64,000 nucleotides of DNA from positions 1 to 64,000 of the forward strand of contig CANGEW010000007.1 in the NCBI GenBank assembly GCA_947452965.1, in the 5' to 3' direction. The notes beneath the pieces were generated by a model that was given only the letters and a program-made list of their open reading frames with translations, did not search any database and was not told the origin of the DNA. The position numbers and the translations under genes were made by a program. Position 1 is the first letter of the stretch. Every line of letters starts with the position of its first letter. Positions 8,863 to 19,669 of this stretch are shown piece by piece. The DNA is from Chitinophagaceae bacterium (GTDB taxonomy: Bacteria > Bacteroidota > Bacteroidia > Chitinophagales > Chitinophagaceae).

Positions 8863-9774
8863 ATGAAAAAAACTTGCCTTGTAATTTGCGGTCCTACTGC
8901 TGTAGGAAAAACATCCGTTGCTATTCAATTGGCAACATTTCTTTCTACACAAATTATTTCTGCGGATAGTCGCCAATGTTACCAGGAGCTCAATATCGGT
9001 GTGGCCAAACCAACTCCGGATGAATTGACACAAATACCTCATCATTTTATAAATACACATTCCATTCAAGAATCATTTTCGGCAGCTGATTTTGAAAAGT
9101 ACGCATTGAATGCTGTTCAGTCTGTTTTTGCAAACAATGATATTGCCATTATGGTCGGCGGTACCGGTTTGTACATCAAAGCCTTTTGTGAAGGGTTAGA
9201 TGAAATTCCTTCTATTGATCCGGCTCTTAGAGAAGATATCACTCTTCAATATCAGCAAAATGGAATTGAATGGTTACAAAATGAATTGAAAGAGAAAGAC
9301 TCTCTTTATTTTGCTAACGGAGAAATGCAAAACCCTCAAAGAATGATGAGGGCATTAGAAGTGTTGATCACTTCAGGTAAATCAATCATCTCTTTTCAAA
9401 CCAACCCCAAAAAAGCCAGAGATTTTGATATTATTAAAATTGGTTTGGAGCTCCCGCGACAAGAATTGTATGAAAGAATTAACCAAAGAGTTGATCAAAT
9501 GGTTCAAGAAGGTCTGGTAGCTGAAGTGGCTGAATTATTGCCATATCAATCACTGAATGCGCTTCAAACTGTGGGGTATAAGGAGCTTTTTGAGTATTTT
9601 CATCAAAGAAGTTCTTTGGATAAAGCCATTGATTTGATAAAGCAAAACACCCGACATTACGCAAAAAGACAAATGACCTGGTTTAAACGAGATGAGCAGG
9701 TTCATTGGTTTTCTCCAGAAATAGAGCCTATTGTTCAATTTATTCAACAAAGAATCAAATTGAGTACACAATAA
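8863..9774 (+). CDS. miaA: tRNA dimethylallyltransferase
   Basis: ICGPTAVGKTSVAIQLA, IISADSRQCYQELNIGVAKP, MVGGTGLYIKAF, DKAIDLIKQNTRHYAKRQMTWFKRD. Confidence 0.95.
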   Translation: MKKTCLVICGPTAVGKTSVAIQLATFLSTQIISADSRQCYQELNIGVAKPTPDELTQIPHHFINTHSIQESFSAADFEKYALNAVQSVFANNDIAIMVGGTGLYIKAFCEGLDEIPSIDPALREDITLQYQQNGIEWLQNELKEKDSLYFANGEMQNPQRMMRALEVLITSGKSIISFQTNPKKARDFDIIKIGLELPRQELYERINQRVDQMVQEGLVAEVAELLPYQSLNALQTVGYKELFEYFHQRSSLDKAIDLIKQNTRHYAKRQMTWFKRDEQVHWFSPEIEPIVQFIQQRIKLSTQ

Positions 9775-9818
9775 AGACATATTTTTGCAGCTGTTCAGAT
9801 AAGCAATAAAAAATTTCT

Positions 9819-11297
9819 ATGAGTAAAGAACTGACATCAAGAGAAACCGATTATTCTCAATGGTATAATGACTTGGTGATAAAAGGGGAACTGGCAGATT
9901 ATTCAGCCGTAAGAGGCTGTATGGTAATTAAACCTTACGGTTATGCGCTGTGGGAAAACATGCGCGATCAATTGGATAAAATGTTTAAAGCTACCGGTCA
10001 CGTAAATGCTTACTTCCCTTTATTCGTGCCTAAAAGTTTGTTTGAGGCCGAAGAAAAAAATGCAGAAGGATTTGCAAAAGAATGTGCCGTGGTAACTCAT
10101 TACCGTTTGAAAAATGATCCTAACAATAAAGGTAAGCTGATCGTAGATCCAGAAGCTAAACTCGAAGAAGAGTTGGTGATTCGTCCCACCAGTGAAGCTA
10201 TTATTTGGAATACTTACAAAGGATGGATTCAGTCATACAGAGATTTGCCCATTCTGGTAAATCAATGGGCCAATGTGGTAAGATGGGAAATGCGTACCAG
10301 ATTGTTTTTGCGTACCGCTGAATTTTTATGGCAAGAAGGTCATACGGCCCATGCTACCAAAGAAGAAGCGATTGAAGAGACCACAAAAATGCTGGATGTA
10401 TATGCAGATTTTGTTGAAAAATATATGGCTGTGCCTGTAATCAAAGGAGTTAAAACGGCCAATGAAAGATTTGCAGGTGCCGAAGATACTTATTGCATTG
10501 AAGCCCTGATGCAAGATGGAAAAGCCTTACAGGCAGGAACCTCTCATTTCTTAGGACAAAATTTTGCAAAAGCCTTTGATGTACAGTTTTTAAATAAAGA
10601 GAATAAACAAGAATATGTTTGGGCAACCAGTTGGGGCGTTTCTACGCGTTTAATTGGTGCATTAATCATGGCGCATAGTGATGATCAGGGATTGATTATG
10701 CCTCCAAGAATCGCTCCGTTACAAGTAGTGATTGTGCCTATTTATAAAGGCCCCGAAAGCAAGCCGGTGATTGATGAAAAAGTAGCAGTGTTAATGAAAG
10801 AATTGAAGCAACTAGGCGTATCCGTTAAGTATGATGACAGCGACAATGCTCGTCCGGGATGGAAGTTTGCTGAATATGAATTAAAAGGCGTTCCTGTTAG
10901 AGTGGCATTAGGTATGAGAGATATCGAAAATAATGTGGTAGAGTTGGCAAGAAGAGACACCAAAGAAAAAAAATCTGTATCCATGGATGGTCTTGCTGTA
11001 TACATTCAGCAACTGCTTGAAGAAATACAGGAAAACATATTTAATCGGGCACTATCGTTCAGAAATGAAAATATTCGGGAAGCGAATTCCTGGGATGAGT
11101 TCATAGAGATTCTGGATACCAAAGCAGGGTTTGTATCGGCTCATTGGGATGGAACCCCCGAAACAGAAGAAAAAATAAAAGAGCAAACCAAAGCTACTAT
11201 CAGATGTATTCCTTTGGATAACAAACAAGAAGCGGGTGTTTGTATTTTAACCGGTAATCCAAGCACGCAAAGGGTGCTTTTTGCTAGGGCCTATTAA
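9819..11297 (+). CDS. proS: Prolyl-tRNA synthetase
   Basis: Class II aa[49 protein letters not shown]. Confidence 0.95.
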   Translation: MSKELTSRETDYSQWYNDLVIKGELADYSAVRGCMVIKPYGYALWENMRDQLDKMFKATGHVNAYFPLFVPKSLFEAEEKNAEGFAKECAVVTHYRLKNDPNNKGKLIVDPEAKLEEELVIRPTSEAIIWNTYKGWIQSYRDLPILVNQWANVVRWEMRTRLFLRTAEFLWQEGHTAHATKEEAIEETTKMLDVYADFVEKYMAVPVIKGVKTANERFAGAEDTYCIEALMQDGKALQAGTSHFLGQNFAKAFDVQFLNKENKQEYVWATSWGVSTRLIGALIMAHSDDQGLIMPPRIAPLQVVIVPIYKGPESKPVIDEKVAVLMKELKQLGVSVKYDDSDNARPGWKFAEYELKGVPVRVALGMRDIENNVVELARRDTKEKKSVSMDGLAVYIQQLLEEIQENIFNRALSFRNENIREANSWDEFIEILDTKAGFVSAHWDGTPETEEKIKEQTKATIRCIPLDNKQEAGVCILTGNPSTQRVLFARAY

Positions 11298-11320
11298 TTC
11301 AAAATATTAAATCAACCATT

Positions 11321-12100
11321 TTGCATAGAAAAGGCACCTATTTGAAGCGATTCATCAATGAGCATGGAGCGGAAAATATTCATCATGCAGCAGGCAAGAG
11401 GATTATCATTTCCAATGAGGCTAAGGCGCAATATGAAGAGGGAGCCATGATTGTTATTGATAAGCCGGTTCATTGGACTTCCTTTGATGTAGTTAAAAAA
11501 ATAAGAACTGTTCTTAAGATAAAAAAAGTGGGTCATGCCGGCACTTTAGATCCTTTGGCTACAGGAGTTTTGATTATATGCACCGGAAAGTTTACAAAAA
11601 AAATCAATGAGTTTATGGCACAGGAAAAAGAGTACACAGGTACTTTTACTTTGGGTGCCGTAACACCTACCTATGATTTAGAAAGTACGCCAGAGCAGCA
11701 ACAGGATATTTCACATATACAACCGGAAGCTATATACGAAACAGTTAAAAAGTTCATTGGAGAAATTGACCAATTTCCCCCAATTTATTCTGCTTTAAAA
11801 AAAGAAGGAACTCCATTATATGAATTAGCCAGAAGGGGAGAAGAGCTTGTCCTTCAATCAAGAAAAGTCTTTATCGGTGCTTTTGAAATCACGTCCGTTG
11901 AAATGCCATTAGTTCATTTTAGAATTTCCTGTTCAACTGGAACTTATATACGAAGTATTGCGCATGATTTCGGAAAGGTATTAGGTTGTGGTGCATACCT
12001 TAGTAGTCTTTGTCGTTCTAAAATTGGTTCGGTTTCGCTAGAAGATGCTGATACGATTGATGCTTGGCTTGATAAGGTGTCAATCTCTACTGAGCAATAA
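11321..12100 (+). CDS. truB: tRNA pseudouridine(55) synthase (ORF opens with TTG; core begins at ATG 11447)
   Basis: MIVIDKPVHWTSFDVVKKIR...KVGHAGTLDPLATGVLIICTGKFTK. Confidence 0.93.
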   Translation: MHRKGTYLKRFINEHGAENIHHAAGKRIIISNEAKAQYEEGAMIVIDKPVHWTSFDVVKKIRTVLKIKKVGHAGTLDPLATGVLIICTGKFTKKINEFMAQEKEYTGTFTLGAVTPTYDLESTPEQQQDISHIQPEAIYETVKKFIGEIDQFPPIYSALKKEGTPLYELARRGEELVLQSRKVFIGAFEITSVEMPLVHFRISCSTGTYIRSIAHDFGKVLGCGAYLSSLCRSKIGSVSLEDADTIDAWLDKVSISTEQ

Positions 12101-12103
12101 TTG

Positions 12104-14515
12104 CTAAAACGGATAGCCTATTCCAATACTGAAGTTGAAATTTTCATAGCGCCATTTGGTGTATTCGTCATCAGTACCTCTGGCAAACATTTTATTTAGG
12201 CAATCGCTGAAACTGATGTCCGGAGCTTTCCAACCATCATTTTGGTAAAATAATTCTGGACGCTTGAATCGAAATCCAAAATCAAATCTAACCACAAAAT
12301 AATTGAAATCCAGTCTAAGTCCGGTTCCTGCAGAAACGCCCAATTGGCTGTAAAAATTTTTCAACGTAAACTGGGAGCTGTCGGCACTGCCATCAAATTT
12401 AGTGTTGTTCATGTTCCAGATATTACCAATATCTAGAAATACGGCGCCTCTTAGGGTAAGTGTGTTGGGTATGATTTTCAGAATATCATATCTATACTCT
12501 CCATTCAACTCAAATTGAATATCTCCCGTACGATCATTAAATACATTTCCATTTGAATTATAAGGGATTAAGGATTTTCCTCCGGGTCCAATGCCTCTAA
12601 CCGACCAGCCTCTCATAGAGTTACTGCCTCCAGCAAAATATTGTTTAAAGAAAGGAAGTGTTTTATTGCTGTCAGATCCTAATAAGGGTATGCCGATACC
12701 AGCAAAACCTCTAAATGACAAGCTTGTTTTATGATATTTGATATTATATTTTAATTCTGCATCCGTTTTAATGAATCGTCTCTTATACTTATTGATTATA
12801 GGTAATAGCCCCCAAGTTAATCCTGATTCCTCTGCATTGATTCTCAAAGCGAGTTCTCTTGTTTCGGCATTTCTTACAGGGAAGGAAGTAAAATTTTTAT
12901 AAAAACTAATTCCCATACCATTAACAAAAGCGGTGTTGAATGAGAATTTTAGAAATGGATTTTGTTCTACAATTGTTTGAAAGCTATCACTTTGATTGTA
13001 TAGATTACTAAATCCAAATTTAATAAATGACCAAGACCAATCCCATCCTTTTACATTTTTTCCGTTCCATCCAAAACCAGCATTGCTAGTTAATAAATTA
13101 AATAAGTTTAATCTTGTAATATAATTAGCACCTAAGTTAATAAAGGTTTGACCTCTTCTGTCATCTTTCGTTTTGTCAAATAAATATGGAATATTTGATA
13201 AAATTAGTTTGGGAAAGATGGTGGTATTTTCATAACTAATTTCATTTGAATTGATGAAATTATCAGAACCGGTGGAATTATTATTCAATTCAATACCTGC
13301 TCTAAAATTATGCGTCATTCTGATTCCTTCTTTAAATAGATTCCTATTTGAAATCGAAATATTTTCAGAAATTCCAAACAGATTTCCTGCCAGAACGCTG
13401 CTATTATTATTTGCAGCAGAATAACTGACCTCTAAAGAATTTTCGAATCCATATTTTTTAGAAGGCGGCAATTTGATGAAAATATTTACCATACTATCCT
13501 GCTCTGGGTCATCTTCCATTTGAATATTGATGTTTTGCCAAACTCCAATTTTGTTGAGTTTATAAATGGATTCATTAAAATCAGATTGTTTGTATATATT
13601 GCCCGTCCTGAAACTAATCAGTTTTTCAAAAATGTCGTGATGAAGGATTGGTTTTTTTTCAAAAAATCTGAAATACTTGTTTTCTGAAGTTTTGATTGGA
13701 GCTGATTCGGTGTCCTTACTAGAATAATTAGGCCAAATATTAATATTATGAATTGTATATTGTTTTAGTCTACTACTGTCTTTAGGTATAACAAGTTCAA
13801 TTGATAATTTTATTTTGGGAGAGTCTATTTTTTGTTGAGCATTGGCTAGTTTTTTCAGTTGTTCAAATGGGTCGTCTGTTATCGAACTTAACGCCTCGAT
13901 TGTTGTATCACCCAATACTTTTATTTCTGCAGGGGTTATTTTGTAAAAACCATTGTTTTTAAAGCTGTCTACCACGCGATTGATATCTGCCAGAACGGCT
14001 ATTTTGCTTATTGGAGTATTTTTTTTGAAATAACTTTCTTTTTTAAAGTTGTTGTTGTAATCGGATAATTTGTTGTAGTTAAATTGATAATTTACAGAGT
14101 CTATTAAGGTAGGGTTGCCACAGATAGCATGGTAATAAACGATAATTTTTTTGCCAATAGTATCAGTCTTGAAATCAACTTTACTATTATAAAAGCCTAA
14201 ATGAAAAAGCGTAAATTTTATATTTTGTGCAGATAGTCTTGTAAAGCTGCTGTCGTAAATTTGGGGATTATTGATAAATTTAAAAAACAATACATTTTGA
14301 CTGATAACTACTTTAGAATTATCCTCTAATTGATCATACAAACGTTGAGTGAGGTTATATCTTTCGGTTTTAGAAAACGCTCCTCCAGTGACTGTAATGT
14401 TGTTTTTGTACAAGTAAAATTTATCTTTAGGTGCTTTTTTAACAAAGGGTTTGCCGCATGATGCTAAGATTAGCAGCATGATTATAATACCAATAAAAGA
14501 AAATAATTTTGTCAA
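12104..14515 (-). CDS. BamA/TamA-family outer-membrane lipoprotein (TamL-like)
   Basis: Lipobox LILASCGK; C-terminal barrel with FFKQYFAGGSNSMRGWSVRGIGPG (Omp85 signature). Confidence 0.88.
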   Translation of the reverse strand: MTKLFSFIGIIIMLLILASCGKPFVKKAPKDKFYLYKNNITVTGGAFSKTERYNLTQRLYDQLEDNSKVVISQNVLFFKFINNPQIYDSSFTRLSAQNIKFTLFHLGFYNSKVDFKTDTIGKKIIVYYHAICGNPTLIDSVNYQFNYNKLSDYNNNFKKESYFKKNTPISKIAVLADINRVVDSFKNNGFYKITPAEIKVLGDTTIEALSSITDDPFEQLKKLANAQQKIDSPKIKLSIELVIPKDSSRLKQYTIHNINIWPNYSSKDTESAPIKTSENKYFRFFEKKPILHHDIFEKLISFRTGNIYKQSDFNESIYKLNKIGVWQNINIQMEDDPEQDSMVNIFIKLPPSKKYGFENSLEVSYSAANNNSSVLAGNLFGISENISISNRNLFKEGIRMTHNFRAGIELNNNSTGSDNFINSNEISYENTTIFPKLILSNIPYLFDKTKDDRRGQTFINLGANYITRLNLFNLLTSNAGFGWNGKNVKGWDWSWSFIKFGFSNLYNQSDSFQTIVEQNPFLKFSFNTAFVNGMGISFYKNFTSFPVRNAETRELALRINAEESGLTWGLLPIINKYKRRFIKTDAELKYNIKYHKTSLSFRGFAGIGIPLLGSDSNKTLPFFKQYFAGGSNSMRGWSVRGIGPGGKSLIPYNSNGNVFNDRTGDIQFELNGEYRYDILKIIPNTLTLRGAVFLDIGNIWNMNNTKFDGSADSSQFTLKNFYSQLGVSAGTGLRLDFNYFVVRFDFGFRFKRPELFYQNDGWKAPDISFSDCLNKMFARGTDDEYTKWRYENFNFSIGIGYPF

Positions 14516-14544
14516 ACGCTGAAATTTTATAAACCTTACATTCT

Positions 14545-15291
14545 ATGTTAACTAAATCGAGTATCAAATATATTCAAAGTTTGCAGCACAAAAAATTTAG
14601 AGATGAATTAGGTGAATTTATAGCGGAGGGTCCTAAAATTGTAAATGAGTTACTTGAACAACAGATTTTTGAATGTAAATGTATTTATGCTGTTAAAGAG
14701 TGGATTGCTGAATATTCATATTTATTACAAAACAGGACTGAAATCATAGAGGAAATAGAATTCTTTGAGCTGGAAAAAATCGCTAATTATTCCACCCCCA
14801 ACCAAGTGATTGGCTTGTTTAAAAAAAAGAAGCCAATTGTCACTTTTGATTGGAGCACTAGCTGCACGGTATTACTGGAAGATATTCAAGATCCAGGAAA
14901 CTTAGGAACAATAATTCGCTCTGCTGATTGGTTTGGTATTAAGAACATTGTTTGTTCTAAAAATACAGTAGATATTTATAACCCTAAAGTTGTACAAAGT
15001 ACTATGGCTAGCTTGGGTAGAATTAATGTAATATATGAAAATTTGAAAGAATGGCTTTCTGACAAAAAAGAAATAGTGCCAGTTTATGCAGCGGTATTGG
15101 ATGGAGAACCTTTACATGAAATCAAAACTGTAAAAGCATCTGTCTTGATGATAGGAAATGAGGGTAATGGACTTTCTGATGAGTTAATTCAAATGAGTTC
15201 TGTGAAAATTACCATACCAAAAATTGGTTTAGCCGAGTCTTTAAATGCCGCCGTAGCTACCGCTATCATTTTATACGAATTACAAAAATAA
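14545..15291 (+). CDS. TrmH/SpoU family RNA 2'-O-methyltransferase
   Basis: VLLEDIQDPGNLGTIIRSADWFG, IGNEGNGLSDE, IPKIGLAESLNAAVATAIILYE. Confidence 0.93.
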   Translation: MLTKSSIKYIQSLQHKKFRDELGEFIAEGPKIVNELLEQQIFECKCIYAVKEWIAEYSYLLQNRTEIIEEIEFFELEKIANYSTPNQVIGLFKKKKPIVTFDWSTSCTVLLEDIQDPGNLGTIIRSADWFGIKNIVCSKNTVDIYNPKVVQSTMASLGRINVIYENLKEWLSDKKEIVPVYAAVLDGEPLHEIKTVKASVLMIGNEGNGLSDELIQMSSVKITIPKIGLAESLNAAVATAIILYELQK

Positions 15292-15300
15292 TGAGGGTTG

Positions 15301-16530
15301 CTATTTGAAACGAATCGCTCTAACTGGATTGATTTTTTTTATAATCCAAGTAGGAATGATTAAAGTAATCATACAAATAACAAAAGTGATGCAATCTACT
15401 AATACCACTTGCCACCATATTACTTCTACGCTGGCTTTGGAAATAAAATAAGCCTGTTCGTCTAATGTAATAAAACCTGTTTTTTCTTGTATCCAACAAA
15501 TTAAAAGCCCTGTGATTGTGCCTATACAAATGCCATATATTGCAATTAAGGATGTATGATACAGGAATATTTTTTGAATCATCCAGTTGCTCGCTCCCAA
15601 TGCTTTTAAAGTTCCGGTCATTCTGGTTCTTTCCAAAACAAGAATTATTAAACAGGTAATTAAATTAACAGCGGCAATAATCATCATAATGACAATCAAC
15701 ATGTTTTTTATCTGACCTTGCAGATTAAGCCAATCAAAAATATTAGGATAAATTTCTGTAATACTTCTACTGTACCATCCTTGTGGTAATTCTGAATAGA
15801 TAATTTGATTGAGCGTATCAGTTTGTTGATAGTCCTTTAAGAAAATCTCATACCCTCCAATTTGATTGGAATCCCAATTGTTTAATCTCTTGATTAGATT
15901 CATATCGCAGATAGCGAAATTTTTATCGTAATCTTCGATGCCTGTTTTAAATAGTCCTTTTATAATAACCTTTCTTGCCGTTCTACTTCCATCAGATCTT
16001 AAAAAATAAACTATCAAACTGTCATTCACTTTGATGTTTAATTGATTTGCTGTGTAAACACTAATATCAATTTCTTTACTGTAGCCGCTATCTTTGAATT
16101 GCAACCAAGATCCTTCTTTTAAAAAAGATTGCATTCTACTAAATTGAAATGATTGATCTACGCCTTTTAGTAATACACTTTCTATTCCAGTTTGAAATTT
16201 TAATATGGCAGATTTTGTAGCAAAGCATTCAACTGAGGTTACTTGAGGTAGATGCTGAAGGTATTTTTGAATACTGTCATTTTTTGTGATGGGATATTCC
16301 TCGGCTATACTGACTTTGTTATCTAAATTCTGCAATACCCTTATGTGTCCCCAAAAGCTAAACACTTTATGACTGATTACTTGCTGAAATCCATTTACAA
16401 AACTTAATGCAACAATCATGATGGCTACACTTAATGTAGTAGCACCTACGGCTAATCGTATAATGAATCGAGAAAAGGTTTGTTTATTTTTTTGAGCAAT
16501 TCTCTTTGCTATGAATAAGGATGTATTCAA
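15301..16530 (-). CDS. ABC transporter permease, FtsX/LolC-E family
   Basis: [34 protein letters not shown]; four TM segments. Confidence 0.9.
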   Translation of the reverse strand: MNTSLFIAKRIAQKNKQTFSRFIIRLAVGATTLSVAIMIVALSFVNGFQQVISHKVFSFWGHIRVLQNLDNKVSIAEEYPITKNDSIQKYLQHLPQVTSVECFATKSAILKFQTGIESVLLKGVDQSFQFSRMQSFLKEGSWLQFKDSGYSKEIDISVYTANQLNIKVNDSLIVYFLRSDGSRTARKVIIKGLFKTGIEDYDKNFAICDMNLIKRLNNWDSNQIGGYEIFLKDYQQTDTLNQIIYSELPQGWYSRSITEIYPNIFDWLNLQGQIKNMLIVIMMIIAAVNLITCLIILVLERTRMTGTLKALGASNWMIQKIFLYHTSLIAIYGICIGTITGLLICWIQEKTGFITLDEQAYFISKASVEVIWWQVVLVDCITFVICMITLIIPTWIIKKINPVRAIRFK

Positions 16531-16577
16531 TCAAGTATTTTTTATTATCTTTCAAAAGTAAATAATATTATGCTTAC

Positions 16578-17870
16578 ATGAACCTGGGTAAAATTTTTCT
16601 CATTTGTTTAGTTATTATACTTGTTTGTGGTCTATCTGCTTCAGATGCGCAAAATGTACAGAGAGTATATCAGCCGAATATTCAAACAGTTCAATTGTAT
16701 GAATATGGTAACCAACAAGGATTACCCATATATACTTTAAACAGCGATAATAAAATGTTCTTGTCTTTCGATGATATGGATGGTAATTATAAAAACTACT
16801 ATTACTCTTTTGTATTGTGTGATTATAATTGGCAACCGGCCAATTTGAGTGAATTTGATTATATAAAAGGGTTTATACAAAATAGAATTACTACCTATCG
16901 ATATTCAAATATTGCTTATACAAAATATACTCATTATCAGGTGAGTTTACCCGAATCTAATTCAATGCCAACAAAATCAGGTAATTACTTATTGAAGGTT
17001 TTCTTAGATGGGGATACATCTAAACTGGTTTTCACAAAACAATTTTTAGTGCTAGAACAAAGGACCATTATTAATGCATTAGTCGTTCAGCCATTATCTT
17101 CTATGCTGTATAATACACATCAAAAATTACGTTTTAATGCGAATGTTAAAGAATTAAATGCATTTAGTCCTGCACAGGAGATCAAAACGGTTATTTTGCA
17201 AAACAATCGCTGGGATAATGCCAAGAGAGATATAGTTCCTGGTTTTGTTAGGGGGAACATATTAGAATTTAATAATGAAAATACTGCCGTTTTTCCCGGA
17301 GGGAGAGAATGGCGGTGGCTTGATCTTAGGAGTTTTAGAATGGAAAATGATCCCATTGATAAGATTGTTTATAATCAAAACGAAAGCAACATTTATTTAA
17401 AAACAGATGTGGATAGGCACAATCAACGATATGCCTATTATACCGATTATAATGGATCGTATAATATCGATACTTATGAAAGTATTAACCCTTTTTGGCA
17501 ATCTGATTATACTACCGTTCATTTTTCGCTGGAGCCCACCGAAAATTTGTTTTTAAAGGGGGTGGAAGTGTATCTAGCGGGTCAGTTTACCAATTTTGAA
17601 TTAAATGAAAAGTGGAAAATGAATTTCAATCCCAACTCAGGAAAATTCGAAACCAGTGCCTTTTTAAAACAGGGCTATTATAATTATACATACATCATTG
17701 TGGATAGAAATGACGAAAATAACAATACTGATTTGGAGGGCGATCATTGGGAAACAGAAAACACCTATACTATCCTGATGTATTATAAATCATTTTCCGA
17801 TAGAAATGACCGTCTAATTGGAGCTTGTAAAATCAATTCAAGAACAGATAAACCAGGTTATAGCTTTTAA
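16578..17870 (+). CDS. DUF5103 domain protein (type IX secretion plug-protein family)
   Basis: IQTVQLYEYGNQQGLPIYTLNSDNKMFLSFDDMDGNYKNYYYSFVLCDYNWQP. Confidence 0.85.
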   Translation: MNLGKIFLICLVIILVCGLSASDAQNVQRVYQPNIQTVQLYEYGNQQGLPIYTLNSDNKMFLSFDDMDGNYKNYYYSFVLCDYNWQPANLSEFDYIKGFIQNRITTYRYSNIAYTKYTHYQVSLPESNSMPTKSGNYLLKVFLDGDTSKLVFTKQFLVLEQRTIINALVVQPLSSMLYNTHQKLRFNANVKELNAFSPAQEIKTVILQNNRWDNAKRDIVPGFVRGNILEFNNENTAVFPGGREWRWLDLRSFRMENDPIDKIVYNQNESNIYLKTDVDRHNQRYAYYTDYNGSYNIDTYESINPFWQSDYTTVHFSLEPTENLFLKGVEVYLAGQFTNFELNEKWKMNFNPNSGKFETSAFLKQGYYNYTYIIVDRNDENNNTDLEGDHWETENTYTILMYYKSFSDRNDRLIGACKINSRTDKPGYSF

Positions 17871-17916
17871 TAAGTTCATGATGCTAAATATTGTTTTTCT
17901 CTGCTTGATATTTCCT

Positions 17917-17924
17917 ATATTTGC
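17917..17924 (+). promoter_or_regulatory. Bacteroidota -7 promoter element for SRP RNA
   Basis: TATATTTG (TAnnTTTG consensus) 4 nt before the predicted RNA 5' end. Confidence 0.7.
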
Positions 17925-17927
17925 AAT

Positions 17928-18021
17928 GGCAAGTCTTATACGACCAGCTCCTGTTGAACTCCCCCAGGATCGGAAGATAGCAAGGGTAGATGGTTGAGCG
18001 GTGCGATGTAAGTAACTTGCC
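17928..18021 (+). ncRNA. ffs: Small bacterial signal recognition particle RNA (4.5S)
   Basis: Terminal helix GGCAAGT/ACTTGCC; core CCCCCAGGATCGGAAGATAGCAAGGGTAG with GGAA tetraloop; T-run after the helix. Confidence 0.92.
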
Positions 18022-18191
18022 TTTTTTATTTTCGTTCCCTCCTAATATTAATTTTTATACATCAAGTAAAAACTTCAAAAATCAGAAGTATCTTAGCATT
18101 AGTTTATCACACATCAATACTTTCATCGTCTTTGTTTTTATATTGAATAAAGTTAGATGGAGCAAATCAAAACTATTAAAAGTAATATCAA

Positions 18192-18845
18192 ATGAAATTT
18201 TTTATTGACACTGCTAATCTTTCACAAATTAAAGAAGCTCATGAGTTAGGAATTTTAGATGGGGTAACCACCAATCCATCCCTTATGGCAAAAGAAGGAA
18301 TTAAAGGAGAGGCTGCTGTAATGCAACATTATAAAACTATTTGCGAAATGGTAGATGGGGATATCAGTGCGGAAGTGATTTCAACAGATTTTGATGGCAT
18401 GATAGCGGAAGGGAAAAAGCTGGTAGCGATTCATAAAAATATTGTTGTGAAAGTTCCCATGATTAAAGATGGTATCAAAGCGATTAAGTGGTTTACTGAA
18501 AACAATATAAGAACCAACTGTACGTTGGTTTTCTCAGCAGGGCAAGCGATTTTGGCTGCTAAGGCAGGTGCTACCTATGTTTCTCCTTTTATTGGCAGAG
18601 TGGATGATAGCGGTTGGGATGGTATGGATTTGATTCATCAACTTCGTCAAATTTTCAGTTTGCAAGGCTATACAACACAAATATTGGCTGCTTCTATTCG
18701 TAATCCTAATCACATTATCAAATGTGCAGAGGCAGGAGCGGATGTATGCACTTGCCCTTTAGATTCAATACTTGGCTTATTAAAGCATCCGCTTACAGAT
18801 TTAGGATTGGCAAAGTTTTTAGAAGATGCTAAAAAATTCGCATAG
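18192..18845 (+). CDS. Transaldolase / fructose-6-phosphate aldolase family
   Basis: MKFFIDTANLSQIKEAHELGILDGVTTNPSLMAKEG...VVKVPM...TNCTLVFSAGQAILAAKAGATYVSPFIGR. Confidence 0.95.
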   Translation: MKFFIDTANLSQIKEAHELGILDGVTTNPSLMAKEGIKGEAAVMQHYKTICEMVDGDISAEVISTDFDGMIAEGKKLVAIHKNIVVKVPMIKDGIKAIKWFTENNIRTNCTLVFSAGQAILAAKAGATYVSPFIGRVDDSGWDGMDLIHQLRQIFSLQGYTTQILAASIRNPNHIIKCAEAGADVCTCPLDSILGLLKHPLTDLGLAKFLEDAKKFA

Positions 18846-18940
18846 GGGAAGATTGAAACTTGTACTTTAATTGTCAGCTTTGTGAAGTAGGTTAAAATGC
18901 AAGTAATTAACCGGAAGTCATAATCAACAAAAAACCAAAA

Positions 18941-19576
18941 ATGAATATCAAAGTCTGTGGGATGTTGACGATTCCAACTTTACTCCAACTTGAAAAGTTA
19001 GGCGTTGATTATATCGGTTTATCATTTATTCCTGACTCACATCAATACATTAGAAGTCATCTTACCTCGCAACAAATGCAAGATGCGGATCTTGATATAA
19101 AAAAAGTTGGCATATTTTGTAATGCTACAATGGACGAAATAGAAGCTGCCATTGAGGAATATGAATTGGACTTAGTTCAATGTATAGGAGAGGAATCTGT
19201 TGATTTTTGTAAATCAATTGCTGATCAAATTGAACTGATTAAATCGTTTGATGTTCAAAAATATGCTGTTAGTGAGCTTGCCAAGCAGATTGTAAAGTAT
19301 GATGAGGCATGTGATTATTATTGCTTTGATTATTATGAACAAGATGCACAGGAAGTTTCATTTGATTGGAAAAATATAGCATCCATCAAAGTTGAAAAGC
19401 CATTTTTTATTGGCAGCAAACTACTCACGTCATCCCATCTAAATAAAGTCCATGCCTTTAAACACCCCGATTTTCTGGGAGTAGATATTCAATGTGAACT
19501 TTCAAATAAATCAACAGTGGAAGATACTGCACAGGTTTTTTCTATAGTGAGATCACTGCAACAAGTTAATAATTGA
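18941..19576 (+). CDS. trpF: Phosphoribosylanthranilate isomerase
   Basis: IKVCGMLTIPTLLQLEKLGVDYIGLSFIPDSHQYI. Confidence 0.85.
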   Translation: MNIKVCGMLTIPTLLQLEKLGVDYIGLSFIPDSHQYIRSHLTSQQMQDADLDIKKVGIFCNATMDEIEAAIEEYELDLVQCIGEESVDFCKSIADQIELIKSFDVQKYAVSELAKQIVKYDEACDYYCFDYYEQDAQEVSFDWKNIASIKVEKPFFIGSKLLTSSHLNKVHAFKHPDFLGVDIQCELSNKSTVEDTAQVFSIVRSLQQVNN

Positions 19577-19669
19577 CCATTTCATACTTTTTCCTCAAAT
19601 TTGTTGTTGCAAATAGGTTTACTTAAAGAAAGATACTAATTTGCGTTTATTCTGTTTAAATCAATTAAG

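Noticed and set aside
12104-14515. TamL/TamB separation (12 kb vs 46-51 kb) as an anomaly
   Set aside because: Paired genes are not always adjacent; physical separation alone is not evidence of novelty.
17990-18208. 72-aa ORF (MVERCDVSNLPFLF...)
   Set aside because: Starts inside the SRP RNA and reads through its T-rich 3' end; not protein-like.
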